Of a stretch of 64,000 nt of DNA, positions 1-10,516 are shown one piece after another. Both the position numbers and the translations under genes were made by a program. This DNA comes from Episyrphus balteatus. Lineage: Eukaryota > Arthropoda > Insecta > Diptera > Syrphidae. Numbering within the stretch: position 1 is the stretch's first letter; every line of letters begins with the position of its first letter. The notes under the pieces were generated by a model. It worked only from the letters and a program-made list of their open reading frames with translations, was not told the DNA's origin and searched no databases. The stretch spans positions 55,212,552 through 55,276,551 of the forward strand of contig NC_079137.1 in the NCBI RefSeq assembly GCF_945859705.1. Direction: 5' to 3'.

Positions 1-250
1 TAATGTTAATATTTTTCAGTTTCAATGAATTTTTTTTTTCAATTCAATTTTTTTTCAGTTGCTATAAATTATTTTGTATTTGCATTAAATATTTTTTTTT
101 TTAATTTTGAATGGAAAACAAATGCATTAAAAAAAATTGATTTTTTCAACCCTGGACTCAAGTCTACGACTCAGATCAGCAAGTCGCAAATTTGAGCCGC
201 AGATTTTAAATGTGGAATTTTTAATATAATTAATTATTATTTTTTTAAAG

Positions 251-686
251 GACATTTTAAGAAAAGGCTTACTAACTTTAACAGTTTTATTACTCGTAAA
301 TTATGTTGCGGCGGATGTTAAAACAATTGTGGAAGGAATCACAGTGGAAAATAAAGGAGGTTTGAATATAAATTAATATATTTTTCAATAACTCCACAAT
401 GTTTTAATTTTTAAAAATTTTTATTTAAGGAAATTTAATATGTGATTCATTGTTATGCCCTCCGGAAACAGCTCAATGTCGTGTTACAAAAATATTTGAT
501 CCAAATGATGACAAATATTTCTTGCGCATTCGAAAATGTATTGACTCAAATGGAACTGAACTTAGGAAACAAAAACATCGAGAACCAACTGGGCCCTACA
601 ATCAAACTATGACTGTTACATTAGAAGCTGGACCAAATGCATCTATTATATTTTCAAATCCAGATATCGATGCAGATTCAAAGTGA
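251..686 (+). CDS. Small secreted Cys-containing protein, copy 1 (5' end incomplete)
   Basis: Two exons are visible, 251-359 and 430-686 (stop TGA), joined by a 70-bp phase-1 intron (GT at 360-361, AG at 428-429). The first visible exon follows an acceptor-like TTTTTTAAAG and reads DILRKGLLTLTVLLLVNYVAA, so a hydrophobic signal-peptide core is cut from its start codon, which must lie in an upstream exon not identified here. The mature part is about 100 residues with clustered cysteines (CDSLLCP, then TAQC, then RKC) and an acidic C-terminus. The downstream neighbour at 969 has the same intron position and phase and the same C-x(n)-CP-x2-TAxC core, so they are tandem paralogues. Family not recognised; extracellular location is inferred from the signal peptide. 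Confidence 0.72.
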
Positions 687-748
687 AGATTAAACAAAAA
701 GTATCACCATTTATCAGTTAAAAAAATATCAGGAAATTGTAAAGATCA

Positions 749-786
749 AATAAAATAAACATGAAAAACTAACGAATTGAAATAAA
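749..786 (+). terminator. Poly(A) signals of copy-1 gene
   Basis: AATAAA hexamers at 749-754, 754-759 and 781-786 follow the stop codon at 686 by 60-100 bp, the usual distance for a short 3' UTR. Confidence 0.55.
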
Positions 787-968
787 GTTTGAAGTTATCA
801 ACAAAAAATTCATGACTTTTTAAAAATTTTAAATACATTGCAGGTCACGTTTTGAGCTACTAATCATTAAAATTTACTCGTAAAATGCAAGCAATTTACG
901 TTAATGAAGTTTTTTGAAAACATACCAAACCAATTTAAAATACAATATCTGAATTTTATTCATAAACC

Positions 969-1487
969 ATGACTCTGAGAATGTTAATTTTATTTTTCCA
1001 CGGAATTGGATTACTAGTTTCGACTTCGGCACGTCAATATTCAGTTTCAACTTTTCAGGATATACAAATTTCTACTGAATATGGTAAAACTATTTACAAT
1101 TTTTTTACAACTTTTTTTAAACATTTAAACTTTTTTTTATTAGGAATCCTTCAATGTGATCAAATAGAATGTCCTGAAGGAACTGCACGTTGTCATGTCG
1201 TTAAACAAAGTACCAAAGATAGTTTTTCTAAATTGCGACGTGAAAATATTTGCTTTGATGAAAATAATAGAATTCTTAAAGAAAAATATTGGAATGAAGA
1301 AAATAGTGGCAAAATTGTCGATATAAATATTGATATGTTTGCAAATGGTGGAAGTTCTGTTATAAGTAAACAAGCGGCATATTCTGATGATGGTATGGAT
1401 TATGGCTTTGAATATATAACTAAAGGTATTGGATCGATTTTTAAATCAATTGGTTCGTTTATAAGTAGTTTTGAAAGATGGTTTTAA
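969..1487 (+). CDS. Small secreted Cys-containing protein, copy 2
   Basis: Exon 1 is 969-1083 and exon 2 is 1144-1487 (stop TAA). The 60-bp intron (GT 1084-1085, AG 1142-1143) is a multiple of three without stops, so the frame also reads through it; the intron is called because copy 1 has a phase-1 intron at the homologous Gly codon and because the retained segment would be Phe-rich and out of character. The spliced product is 152 residues. It starts with a signal peptide (MTLRMLILFFHGIGLLVSTS), followed by the paralogous core (LQCDQIECPEGTARC), a Lys/Asp/Glu/Asn-rich middle and a C-terminal amphipathic Gly/Ile/Phe/Ser-rich stretch absent from copy 1. That tail suggests divergence after duplication. 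Function is unknown. Confidence 0.78.
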   Translation: MTLRMLILFFHGIGLLVSTSARQYSVSTFQDIQISTEYGKTIYNFFTTFFKHLNFFLLGILQCDQIECPEGTARCHVVKQSTKDSFSKLRRENICFDENNRILKEKYWNEENSGKIVDINIDMFANGGSSVISKQAAYSDDGMDYGFEYITKGIGSIFKSIGSFISSFERWF

Positions 1488-1509
1488 GATTTTGTGATAT
1501 TTTTCTTGT

Positions 1510-1532
1510 AATAAAATTTTTTTTTAAATAAA
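1510..1532 (+). terminator. Poly(A) signals of copy-2 gene
   Basis: AATAAA at 1510-1515 and again at 1527-1532, 23 and 40 bp after the stop codon, separated by a T-run. Confidence 0.55.
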
Positions 1533-1739
1533 ACAATGAATTCCAAACAATTTGTTTTAATTTTACGAATCCAGATTGTATTTCTGAGTCCTAATTTGTA
1601 ATTTGTTCCATATTTGCTAATGGAAAAACAAGTTTTGTAATTGATTAAAACAAAAACTGAAACGTTAAATATGGCGTATGTGTACCATTTTTTTTAATTA
1701 ATAAATATTTAGAAGTTACGAAATAATGTAATAATAAAA

Positions 1740-2520
1740 TAAAAATGGACCAATAAAGTTATTACAAATATTTTTGGTAAAAGGTTGTTTTTTGAAGGGT
1801 TGAGTTATGTGTGAGAAAGGTATTATAACAGCAGACATAACTTTTGTTAAATTTTTAAACTTGGTGTAAACGGCGTTCTTTTTTTTTATAAGAATTAACA
1901 ATCTAAGTAGTACCTTGAGCGAAAGGATGGTTTTTTTTTAAAAGAAATGATGAAATTCAGAATAACTACCATAAAAAGTAGGACAAAAATGGTTTCCCAA
2001 TGAAAATTGTTAAAAATATTTCATTTATAACAGAAACCAGAAATCTAAGCTGTCTCTAAAAATATTTAAGGTGAAAGCGTGTTTGAAAGAAAAATTAGCT
2101 ATAAGCCCGAAAAAATCAATGGTATAAAAGGTACCGTAACAAAATTTATTACAAATGACATGAGCATTAAAAATAAAATAAGTCTTTAAATTGTTTTCAT
2201 GTGAAAGGGTGTTTTTTTTTTTAAGGTGTAGAGAAAATGTGGGTTTATTGGAAAAACTAAATAATAACAGTGCAACAACACTTTTTAGAAATTATATTCA
2301 TTTTGAGATTGAAAACAAGAATCTGAAGTGTCTATAAGAATGCTATGGTGAAAAAGTTTTTTTTTGAAGGTAATGAGAAACCCTAATGAAATTTGGTAAA
2401 AATGTTGATTTTGGGATAGAAGTAAAAAATAAAGAGTTTTTATAAAAACATTTTGGTGAAAAGGTATTTTTTTCAAAGAGACAATTAAACCTGTAATTGG
2501 TCCCAAAAAGGTAATAATTC
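1740..2520. repeat. Degenerate tandem repeat, period roughly 120-140 bp
   Basis: A module of the form 'tctataaaaa-atttt-GGTGAAA-agGTgttttttt' recurs near 1775, 2060, 2200, 2345 and 2455, separated by AT-rich linkers with variants of 'agaaaatgt'. Copies are strongly diverged and the boundaries are approximate. No coding potential was seen. Confidence 0.45.
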
Positions 2521-3368
2521 ATTTTAGTTTTTGTTTCGATGGCAAATTGAACATTTATATTTAAGTTTTGAGACGTTTTAAACGATTCATTGGCTTTTCA
2601 AAAGTTCTTTTTAGGGTGTTTTTTTTTATATTAAGTCACAATAAGGTTAAAAAATTAATATTTTAAATCAAATAAATTACTGTGTATTTGAGACATAATA
2701 AGGTAGGTTTTCACCAAATTTTGTAGAAAAAAACATCTTTTTGAAAAAAGATAAAAATAAAAAACCAAAAACTCGGTTTTTTTAAATTTTTCATATAAAT
2801 TTTGAGGTTATGTGAAAAAATTGTTAATGCGCATAAGTTGTAGATCTTTTTATTACCTACAACTTTGCCATACAACTTTTTTCCATAGAACTTGACTTCC
2901 TTTAAATGGTTTTGCTAATGAAATTGTTTTAGAACTGCTTACAAAATCCTTATGAATGCTATGTATTTTTTTTTTAATCCAGTCCGAAAATTATCAGATT
3001 CAAAATGACTTATGTAGGTATTTAAGTATGGTAGAACTACAAATTATACAATTGCCTTAAATGTATTTATTTTTATAATTGTATATAACCGAAACTATCT
3101 CAATAATAATATGTGAGCCGTTAAAAATATTAATGTAAAATTAAAAAAAAAAACATTACGTTAGATTTCAAATAAACCGCATTTAAACAGTTTTGCCTTT
3201 TTAAACAAATATTCCTCAAAATAGTTACAACATTTTAATATTTGATCGAAATAAATGGTTGAATTGTTGTATTTGATTGAAAATAATACAAAAGATGATT
3301 TATATCACTTTCGAATATAACGACTTATATATATGTATATGTACAAGAAAAAAAAAAATTCAATTTCA
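2521..3368. other. AT-rich non-coding DNA
   Basis: Only homopolymer runs and short AT repeats were seen; no supported gene or element end. Confidence 0.6.
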
Positions 3369-3545
3369 GGCGCATGCGCGAAAAGCTTCTAGTTTTATAT
3401 GTTTTCCTTAGAGAAGTTAATGGTTGTCTATTTATATTTGTAGAAGCCCTTTAATCACAAGCAAAACATTGAAAAAAGCATTTAGTTTTATGAGTTTGCC
3501 TAAGCGAAGTTAGGTTCGCTATTTTTTTTTTGTAGAAGCCCTGTG
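3369..3545. repeat. Diverged direct duplication of about 60 bp
   Basis: A block around 3388-3448 (TTTTATATGTTTTCCTTAG ... TTTGTAGAAGCCCT) is repeated around 3482-3542 (TTTTATGAGTTTGCCTAAG ... TTTGTAGAAGCCCT). It is preceded by GCGCATGCGCG at about 3370, a perfect match to the palindromic NRF-1/Ewg-type site, though one occurrence in a repeat is weak evidence of function. Confidence 0.45.
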
Positions 3546-3611
3546 AAAGTGAGTACAAGCTAAATTTTGTAAACTGTCAGACAAACACATAAGAATAAGA
3601 AATATTTGGAT

Positions 3612-4348
3612 CACGGTTGCCACTCGCATTAAAAATTTCCTACCAAAGTTTCGAAAAAAACCTACCAATTCAAAGAAAAACCTACCCAACGAAAATTTTC
3701 GATTTTAAGAGAATAAATTCTTGTTTAAAAAAATAAAATGCACGACTGGGTCGCACGAACTTGCTCTTGGAGTTAAAGTTGCTTAAATTTTTAAGACTTT
3801 CTATATAGAAATTTGGAAAAATAAAATAAAATTCGTTTAAAAAAATAAAATAAAATCTGAAATTAAATTGCCCTCCAAAACAAGTATGCAGTTTTGATTG
3901 ATATATAAACGTGCATTTTTAGAAAAAAAGTTTCAAAATCGTTAGAGCCGTTTTTAAAAAAAAAAATTTTTTATAAATAATTTTTTGGAAAAAAACTTTT
4001 AAAATAAAATTGTAATGCCATTTTGTAGAAATCACTAATCAAGAATGTGAAGTTAGTGTCAACACAAAACATAAAAATGGATGAGTTCAGACACCAACAA
4101 TGAGGATACTGCGTTTACATACACTACTTAATATTATTACTCTCGGTTTAGATGGGCACATTTGTTTGGCACAAACATTTTGGGTAGATTTGACATAGTT
4201 ACAATTTTTTTTGTCAATTATTAAAAATAAAATTATTTTAGAGAAAGAACTTGGAAAAACCTACCAAATTGACTTCAAACCTACCAACCTACCCAAGGTA
4301 AAAAAACCTACCCAGTTTGGTAGGATCCTACCCACTCCGGCAACCGTG
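3612..4348. mobile_element. Non-autonomous hAT-like element (737 bp)
   Basis: The element is bounded by a perfect 8-bp TSD, ATTTGGAT (3604-3611 and 4349-4356). Its termini are inverted: CACGGTTGCC at the left and GGCAACCGTG at the right. Subterminal zones carry repeated CCTACC(A/C)A motifs on both sides (about 3640-3690 and 4258-4335), as expected for transposase-binding regions of hAT elements. No transposase is present. A fragment of repeat family A lies inside. Assignment to hAT rests on the 8-bp TSD and subterminal repeats; P-type elements also make 8-bp TSDs. Confidence 0.8.
3739..4030 (+). repeat. Family A fragment nested in the hAT-like element
   Basis: It begins with the family A 5' signature TGCACGACTGGGTCGCAC followed by ACTTGCTCTTG and contains the internal 'ATCGTTAGAGCCGTTTTT' block near 3936. 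The 3' hairpin end is missing, so it is truncated. Confidence 0.65.
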
Positions 4349-4356
4349 ATTTGGAT

Positions 4357-5060
4357 AAGCGCGATTATGGTGACCATTTTTGGTTTTCTTATTCATTGTT
4401 ATAAATAAATAAATGAAAAAGTGAATCTTTTTATATCGGTAATTGGTTTAAAATAGTGATATTAAAGATGATTTATTTACCAATTTGGAGTATATAAGTG
4501 GAGAAAAAAGGAAACTACTTATTCGACTACCTATAAAACGGACATTTTAGATTTTTAATCTAAGGTCAAAACAAAGCTAATTCTCTATTTTTTAAGAAAA
4601 GTTCGGTTTGACGGCATCCGGGTGATATTTGGAACGAAATATATAGATATATAACGGGATAGTATATTTTTTTTCTATCTGTCAAGCCAATAACTGTCAA
4701 ATTCCATCGGAGGAGGGCTACGATCTCGTCAGATTAAGTTAAGAAACCTCTAAAAAAAACCGAATTTTTCAGATATTTTTTTCTGCTTCAGAAAAATTGC
4801 TCTTGAGTAAAAAGTTATTCTCTGTCATCTTCTCAATACCGATATGGTTTGGCAATCAGTATAATGTTAAGTTTTATTAAATAATTTTTTACAATTAAAA
4901 AAAAAAAAACAGAAAATAACCAAAAGTAATACCTTTGAAAAAAAAAACAACAAATGGTCACCACATTCTTTAAGATAGTGCAACTCATCAGGAAATTAAA
5001 TCGAAGCCCTTAGGAAGCTCTGGTTTCAACTAGTTCAAATTTGAAATTCCTTTAGTATAT
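4357..5060. other. AT-rich non-coding DNA
   Basis: No gene or bounded element was seen. Confidence 0.55.
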
Positions 5061-5065
5061 ACCTA

Positions 5066-5285
5066 AGTAGCTCGATGGGTACGGTACCGGACTATCAATC
5101 AGGACGTACGAGGTTCAAATCCCGCAAAATGCGTCAAGTAAGTAAAGAAGTTTTTTTCTCAATATAATTGTGTTTGGACATTTTTTAATTTCAGAAAAAA
5201 ACTTTGACTGGAGGGAAACAAACAAAATGAAAAAAATAAAAACATTAAAATATAAAAGATAAAATGAAAAAAAAAAAATATGTTT
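5066..5285 (+). mobile_element. Putative tRNA-derived SINE
   Basis: The segment 5066-5126 resembles a degenerate tRNA: an A-box-like TAGCTCGATGGG, a central GGACTATCAATCAGGAC stem-loop-like part, and a B-box AGGTTCAAATCCC. T-stem pairing is poor, so a functional tRNA is unlikely. It is followed by about 90 bp of unrelated body and an A-rich tail (5225-5280), the layout of a tRNA-headed SINE with internal Pol III promoter. The 3' end abuts the Harbinger-like MITE at 5293. A lone tRNA pseudogene is the alternative. Confidence 0.5.
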
Positions 5286-5292
5286 TTCTTTA

Positions 5293-5569
5293 GAGCCCCC
5301 GCACACTACAAACTTTCTATCGGTCGATAGTTTAGTCGGGTTGGGCTCCTAGTGTGCGCACAGGCAGCCGACTAAACAGTCGGGTCGCTAGGATACAATT
5401 TAGTTTGAAGGCAATTGTGTAGCAAAACAAACTTTTTTTTCGATCAAACAAACTTTTTGATCGGCCGATACTTAATCGTTGTAGTGTGCGCACTCTCATA
5501 CATTTTCATTCTGATTAAGAGACCGACTAAACTGTCGGCCGATAGAAAGTTTGTAGTGTGCGGGGGCTC
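5293..5569. mobile_element. PIF/Harbinger-like MITE (277 bp)
   Basis: TIRs start GAGCCCCCGCACACTACAAA and match perfectly for 31 bp, extending to about 46 bp with a few mismatches. The flanking TSD is TTA (5290-5292 and 5570-5572), the target typical of PIF/Harbinger elements. There is no coding capacity. The interior contains further copies of the TAGTGTGCGCAC motif. Confidence 0.82.
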
Positions 5570-5872
5570 TTATTCTATTTGGAATATACCTCGTTTCACA
5601 AGCCTTCGACAAGTCTGCTCAGAGCTTCTTAAGAAAATTAAAAGCCTGTAGCAGTAGTACACATTTTCAAATTTTGAATGCTGCTTGTTTCTATAAGGCA
5701 TTAAACACATGTTTTGAGTCTCTCCAATCAACTTGCATATGACTCTTCTAAAACCTATCAAGCTTCTCGGGTGGGCCAAATGGGCTTCTCTATGGTCGTA
5801 TACAAGCAATATTTCTAAAATCGAAACAGCTTCGTTAGACCCTTGTGGAAGTAAAATTGTTAGTTGGGCCAC
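5570..5872 (-). CDS. Coding-like open segment, unrecognised (possible gene fragment)
   Basis: An open frame of about 100 codons on the minus strand ends in TAA at 5570-5572, which coincides with the TTA TSD of the neighbouring MITE. It begins GTG-Ala-Gln-Leu and stays open upstream without an obvious ATG, so it would be an internal or terminal exon or a pseudogene fragment. The composition is protein-like (for example REAHLAHPRSLIGFRRVICK and RSSEQTCRRLVKR) compared with the AT-rich surroundings, but no domain is recognised and no convincing acceptor was found. Confidence 0.25.
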   Translation of the reverse strand: MAQLTILLPQGSNEAVSILEILLVYDHREAHLAHPRSLIGFRRVICKLIGETQNMCLMPYRNKQHSKFENVYYCYRLLIFLRSSEQTCRRLVKRGIFQIE

Positions 5873-6008
5873 TTCCCGAACTCGGCTCGCCCGTAATTTA
5901 TTTTTCCTTTAATTTTTATCATATTCACCTCCTTTTCCAATGGGTTTCATCCTACTATGATTTTTTCTTACTTTTTAATATTTTTGAAGGCTTCGGCACT
6001 GGTCTTTA

Positions 6009-6200
6009 ATTGGATCGATTTTTAAATAATTAATAAGAATAAACACCAAACAATTTGTATCAAGTTTGCATTTTTAAATCCTTAATTAGGCACACTACAC
6101 TCAGTATAGATATTGGTTTTCATATTGGTACTGCGGATTCAAATTGTCAATACAAAAATTGATAGTAGTCAGTCACTATGGCGTATGTGGAACATTTTTT
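6009..6200 (+). pseudogene. Possible decayed copy of the 3' end of secreted-protein copy 2
   Basis: ATTGGATCGATTTTTAAAT at 6011 matches the copy-2 coding end near 1430. AATAAACACCAAACAATTTG (about 6043) resembles the copy-2 3' flank near 1528-1553. ACTATGGCGTATGTGGAAC (about 6176) matches ATATGGCGTATGTGTACC near 1670. The order is conserved and spacing is shortened by indels. No open frame survives. Confidence 0.4.
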
Positions 6201-8767
6201 TACAATTTTTTTTGTTGGCTGTCTATTTTATTTAAAAAGGATTACTTTCAAACAAAAGAGTTGAAGCAAAAACCTTCTTTGAGGATTAACAAAAATAATA
6301 CCATACAAAAGAATTTTCAAATTAATTTTCCTATCCAGAATTGAAAAATTGAAGTATGTGACATTGCTAAGTAATTGATTCAAATAAATTCTATTAGAAT
6401 AACTGCAGTTTTTGAAGCTAAAAAGTTTCATTTTTTTCCTCCTTTTTTTATGTTCAAGTTCTAAGTAAAAATATGCTAGTCATGCACTATGGCCTTCTAA
6501 GTATACAGTGACTCAGTACTTTATGCTTAAATATATATGTATACAATGAAAATCTTTAAGTACTCATCTTCAGCTGTCTATTCGTTTATGTGTCATCATA
6601 ACTCAATGTCACGAACGATATGCAAAAATATTGATAATAATGATGATTTTTCCACATTGTATTTATATCTGTTGCAAGAGATCTAGAATTTTGCTTTTAC
6701 TGAGTAATGGAAGAAAACATCAAAGGAATATAATACCGACAATATGCGAAGACAACGTCGCTGACTTTGACCGCTACGAACTATACGAAAACGATGGAAC
6801 CATTGAAGAAGAATCGTTTGTATTAAGATTCTCCTCATTTTGCCACTCATTTTTTTTTCTTTCCATTTGAAAAGAACAATACCGCAAATATGAAAATCTT
6901 ATTTCAATTGCACTATGGTTTTAAGAATCTTTGGTGATTTGTTGGTTTTTGTTTATTTTCTTTTAAAAATTTGATCAACGTCAAGAAAAAGTAAATGTCG
7001 GTCCAAAGAAGTTATTTTAAGCCAAATTCTGGAAATCTATGGAAGATTTCAATAAAAGCCGCTCATCTTTAAATAAAAGCCATGCGCCGACAATATTCCA
7101 GTACTGTCTATGTGGTTGACTCGGAGTTAACAACAACAACAAAATCAATCCTGCACAAGAAAAAAGGGTTAACAAATTATCGACAATGTTTAAATTTATC
7201 ATTTTCCCCGTAGATGGTGTCAGTGAATAATTACACGAGCGCTACGCGAGAAAATCAACATTAAGTTGGAAACGGGGGGGGGGGCGTGCAGAATGAAGAA
7301 TTTACATAGAACTTCTTAACGCAGTTGGCAGTTGGAGTTGGAGTCGCACATTAAAGGAAAAGAAGGAAGGAACATAGAAATGGCAGCAGCAGTATACTGG
7401 TAATGGTGACGATGGGAATCGTCTTCTTGAGTCAAGTATTCTCAAAGTTACTGCCGACACCACTTCTAGAACCTTTACCGCTGTCTTATATCGAAGGCAG
7501 ATCGCCTCAAGTGAAGAGCATTTGTGAGTGGCAGAGCCATAAGTTGTGTGCGCTTGTGCAGCGCACACACTTCGCACATACTTGCACTTGCATTCGCACT
7601 CGTACTCGAGTATAGTTGGTATATTTGCCTAGATCCTTGATGCATTGCTTCTAGGGCTGTGAACATTATGCTCGACTAGTTGCGATACAAATTGATAGAC
7701 ATTAAGAATGACACGCACTCTATCGAAGATGTTCTCTCGTAGGTATCCCTCTATCTACCTCTATAGCTATCCTTGTGCATTTGTCAGTGCTGCATAATAT
7801 GCATCTAATGTGTGAGTGGTTTTTTCAGGACAGTCATTGAAGCAGAAGACACGTGCCGTTGGGCATCCACAGGCATTCACATCCACATCCGCGCGCAGCA
7901 CACAAAATGCATAAGTAAAAAGGAATAAAATTTCTTAATTTTTGCTAGATAATTATTCAAATTGTGAGCGACAGTCGTGAAATTGCCCTTTTCTGTGATG
8001 GCGATGGCGCCATCCATTCAATTGAGTTATACTATAAAATTGTGAAGATGGAGGAGAGACCCCATTGACTATATTTATATGGGACCAGTTTAATTTTATA
8101 GTTGGACATTTCTTTTGAAAAATGTCTATGAAATGAATTAGGTTTAGATTTATTGTGGTAATTGAAGAGTTTGGTGTTAAAAATGATACACCACGAATTA
8201 ATCTTTTGGAAAAAAAAATAAAATACTTGTATAAAATTGTAAAATATCATGAATAGAAGTATTTATTCTTAATTGCGCTTAATCTGATAAAGAATACTTC
8301 AAGTTCAAGTGAAATTATTGGTGGTGAATTTATTGGTGGTTTAACTATTTTTTCTCATAATTTTTAGAGAGATATTTATTTTAATTTTAAAGGATAAATT
8401 GTATTAAAACCCTCAAAAAAAGTTAAAAAAAAAATGAGAAAGTCATATTTTCTTACCGTACATTTTTTTTAAATTTTTCTTCTAACTAAAGCTTAAATTC
8501 AGAAAAGTTATCTAGGGTAGAGAAATATTGAATTACAAAAACAACAGAAAATACTGCTTTTGTCCTTTTTTTTGTTCATTTAAAAATTTTATATATATAG
8601 TTTGAAAATTTAAATTTCGAGAGATCCAGTTGTGCAATTTATTGAAAACAGGTTGATGATTTTCTTTTTTCAAAATTTCGTTTTTTAATGTTGATTATTA
8701 TTTTCTTACTAACATTTTTTTTTGAACAAAGTTTATAAACAAATTTTATATAGATATTAAAATAAAA
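6201..8767. other. Mostly unique non-coding DNA with a less AT-rich island
   Basis: Region 6711-6830 (+) has a protein-like open stretch containing CEDNVADFDRYELYENDG, but the flanking splice sites are weak. Region 7000-8000 is less AT-rich, with an 11-G run at 7274-7284, CACTCG-type simple repeats near 7570-7610 and several short open frames on both strands that do not look coherent. It may be conserved regulatory DNA; this could not be resolved. Confidence 0.4.
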
Positions 8768-9458
8768 TGCACGACTGGGTCGCACGTACTTGCTCTTGTA
8801 GTTCAAAGTATCTTTATCTTAAATATCTATTGGATATTTTAGATTTTGTTTAGTATCGAGAAACAAATTGAAAAAAAAAAAAAAAATTGAAAGTTAAACA
8901 ATTTTTTTTTTTTTCAAAAACGTTATATAGAAAAATATTTTTTCAAAAACTTTTTTATTTTTTTTTACATTTGACACTTTAAAATGATTTCTGTAAATTT
9001 TGAATAAAATTGACTTATGCTTTGATGAAATATATGAACTTAAAAAATATGTCAATTTTCCGTTCTCCGAATTTTTTGGGAAAAATTATAAACGCAGTTT
9101 TGTTAGAATCAATAAGATTATTACGTACACCAAATTTATTCGAAATCGTTAGAGCCGTTATCGAGAAAGTTGCAATACCTCGAAAACGTTATATGGGAGA
9201 TATGCGTTAAAAAAGTGATATTAAAAAAATAAAAAAAAACGGGTCTAGAGAATTACATAAAAATCATCTGTATCAAGTTTCAAGCAAATCCATCCATCCG
9301 TTTAGGCCCTAGCTCGATGTACAGATGGACGCACAGACCGACGGACGGCATGACGAAAACCACTTTTTTGATCTTCTCCATCATCGTAATGTCGGTTTTG
9401 ATTAAAACCTCAATTTTTTTTTCTACACGAAACCAATACTTGCCCTATAGAGCAAGTA
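8768..9458 (+). mobile_element. Family A repeat, near-complete copy (about 690 bp)
   Basis: The 5' end is TGCACGACTGGGTCGCAC followed by GTACTTGCTCT; the CGACTGGGTCG core is itself a small hairpin. The 3' end is the palindrome ACTTGCCCTATAGAGCAAGT (9438-9457). The interior contains the 'CGTTAGAGCCGTT' block and a GACGCACAGACCGACGGACG-type stretch. Another complete copy (30094-30656, minus) shares these parts. Ends that carry ACTTGCTCT at one side and a hairpin including AGAGCAAGT at the other are reminiscent of Helentron/DINE-type non-autonomous Helitrons, but CTRR ends and an AT insertion site were not demonstrated. Confidence 0.6.
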
Positions 9459-9932
9459 AAAAAGTACTTTTTGAATCGTTTTAACGGTACCTGCACATTT
9501 TTTGATTTTAAACTTTCTCGTAAACGACCTAACCGATTTCAACGAGTTTTTTTTTCTATACGAAAGCGTTTTATTTAATTTAAAAATTAAGATTTTCAAA
9601 AGTTTTTAAAATTTTTTTAAAAATATTATTTTTGTTTGAAATATTTTATATACAAAAATTATTATTAAAAAAAAAGGGGTTCTAGAACAATCAAAACAAA
9701 ATTTCCTAAAATTCTTTGTCATACAAGAAATCTGATGGCAAAAAAAAGGTGTTTTTGGACTTCAAAAAAAAAAAAACTTTTAGTACTTTTTACACATTTT
9801 TTGAATATAAAATTAAACTTAGAATATAATCTAGATTATTATTATCCTAGATTTATAAAAAGATTTAACATTCTATACAATTTTAAACATTAAAGCAAGT
9901 ACGTGTGACTCAGTCGTGCATTTTATTTTCAA
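9459..9932 (-). mobile_element. Family A repeat, inverted partner
   Basis: It ends at 9893-9930 with AAGCAAGTACGTGTGACTCAGTCGTGCA, the reverse complement of the family A 5' end (split here as AAGCAAGTACGTG and ACTCAGTCGTGCA). It abuts the plus-strand copy head to head. The interior is diverged. Confidence 0.5.
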
Positions 9933-10378
9933 TAGTTCCAATAATTTATTTGATTTTGTTCAATTTAAAACCTAATAGCTATATACAAAATCCTTTTAAA
10001 CACTATTTTGCTTTTTGTTTCATGCTCGGACCTTAAGAGGTTATCAAGATTTCTCTTATTTGTTTTTACTTTCTCGAAATAATCGATTACATCGAATTGC
10101 ACAATTTTGGCTTTTAAACGTTCATATCTCGAGTTGCGAATTTTAACATTTTTGGTTTGTATATGTGTGACTTTTATATATTAACAATACCTTTCGATTC
10201 TAGTAACAATTTTTTTTCTACCACTTTTTGTTAAGGAAATAGCTTTTTGACCTTTTTATTAATTCACCACAATTTACCCTATTAAAATTTCAAATTTCTA
10301 AAAATCCTTAAAATTATAATTTTTGAATTTAATTTTCTTTGACATAATATTTTTTTGTACACCTCTACGACTTACTAT
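9933..10378. other. AT-rich non-coding DNA
   Basis: No supported gene or element boundary. Confidence 0.55.
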
Positions 10379-10516
10379 AGCTGCGTTCCTTTGGAAATAT
10401 TTATCTACTGCTTAGTACTTAAAGCTGCTTTGAACTACTTTTTCAGTATAGCAAAAGGAGTTCAAAGTAGTTTTAAGTACTAAGCAGTAGATAAATATTT
10501 CCAAAGGAACGCAGCT
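10379..10516. mobile_element. Snap-back MITE (138 bp), almost entirely hairpin
   Basis: The outer 45 bp (starting AGCTGCGTTCCTTTGGAAAT) are perfectly inverted, and the arms continue to about 65 bp with four or so mismatches around a loop of about 8 nt. Flanking TAT at 10376-10378 and 10517-10519 is a possible 3-bp TSD (or TA). Confidence 0.75.

Noticed and set aside
5066..5140. Functional tRNA gene
   Set aside because: T-stem and anticodon-stem pairing are defective and no acceptor stem forms; better explained as SINE head or pseudogene.
9010..9210. 66-codon frame
   Set aside because: Part of family A repeat; not conserved in the copy at 30094-30656.
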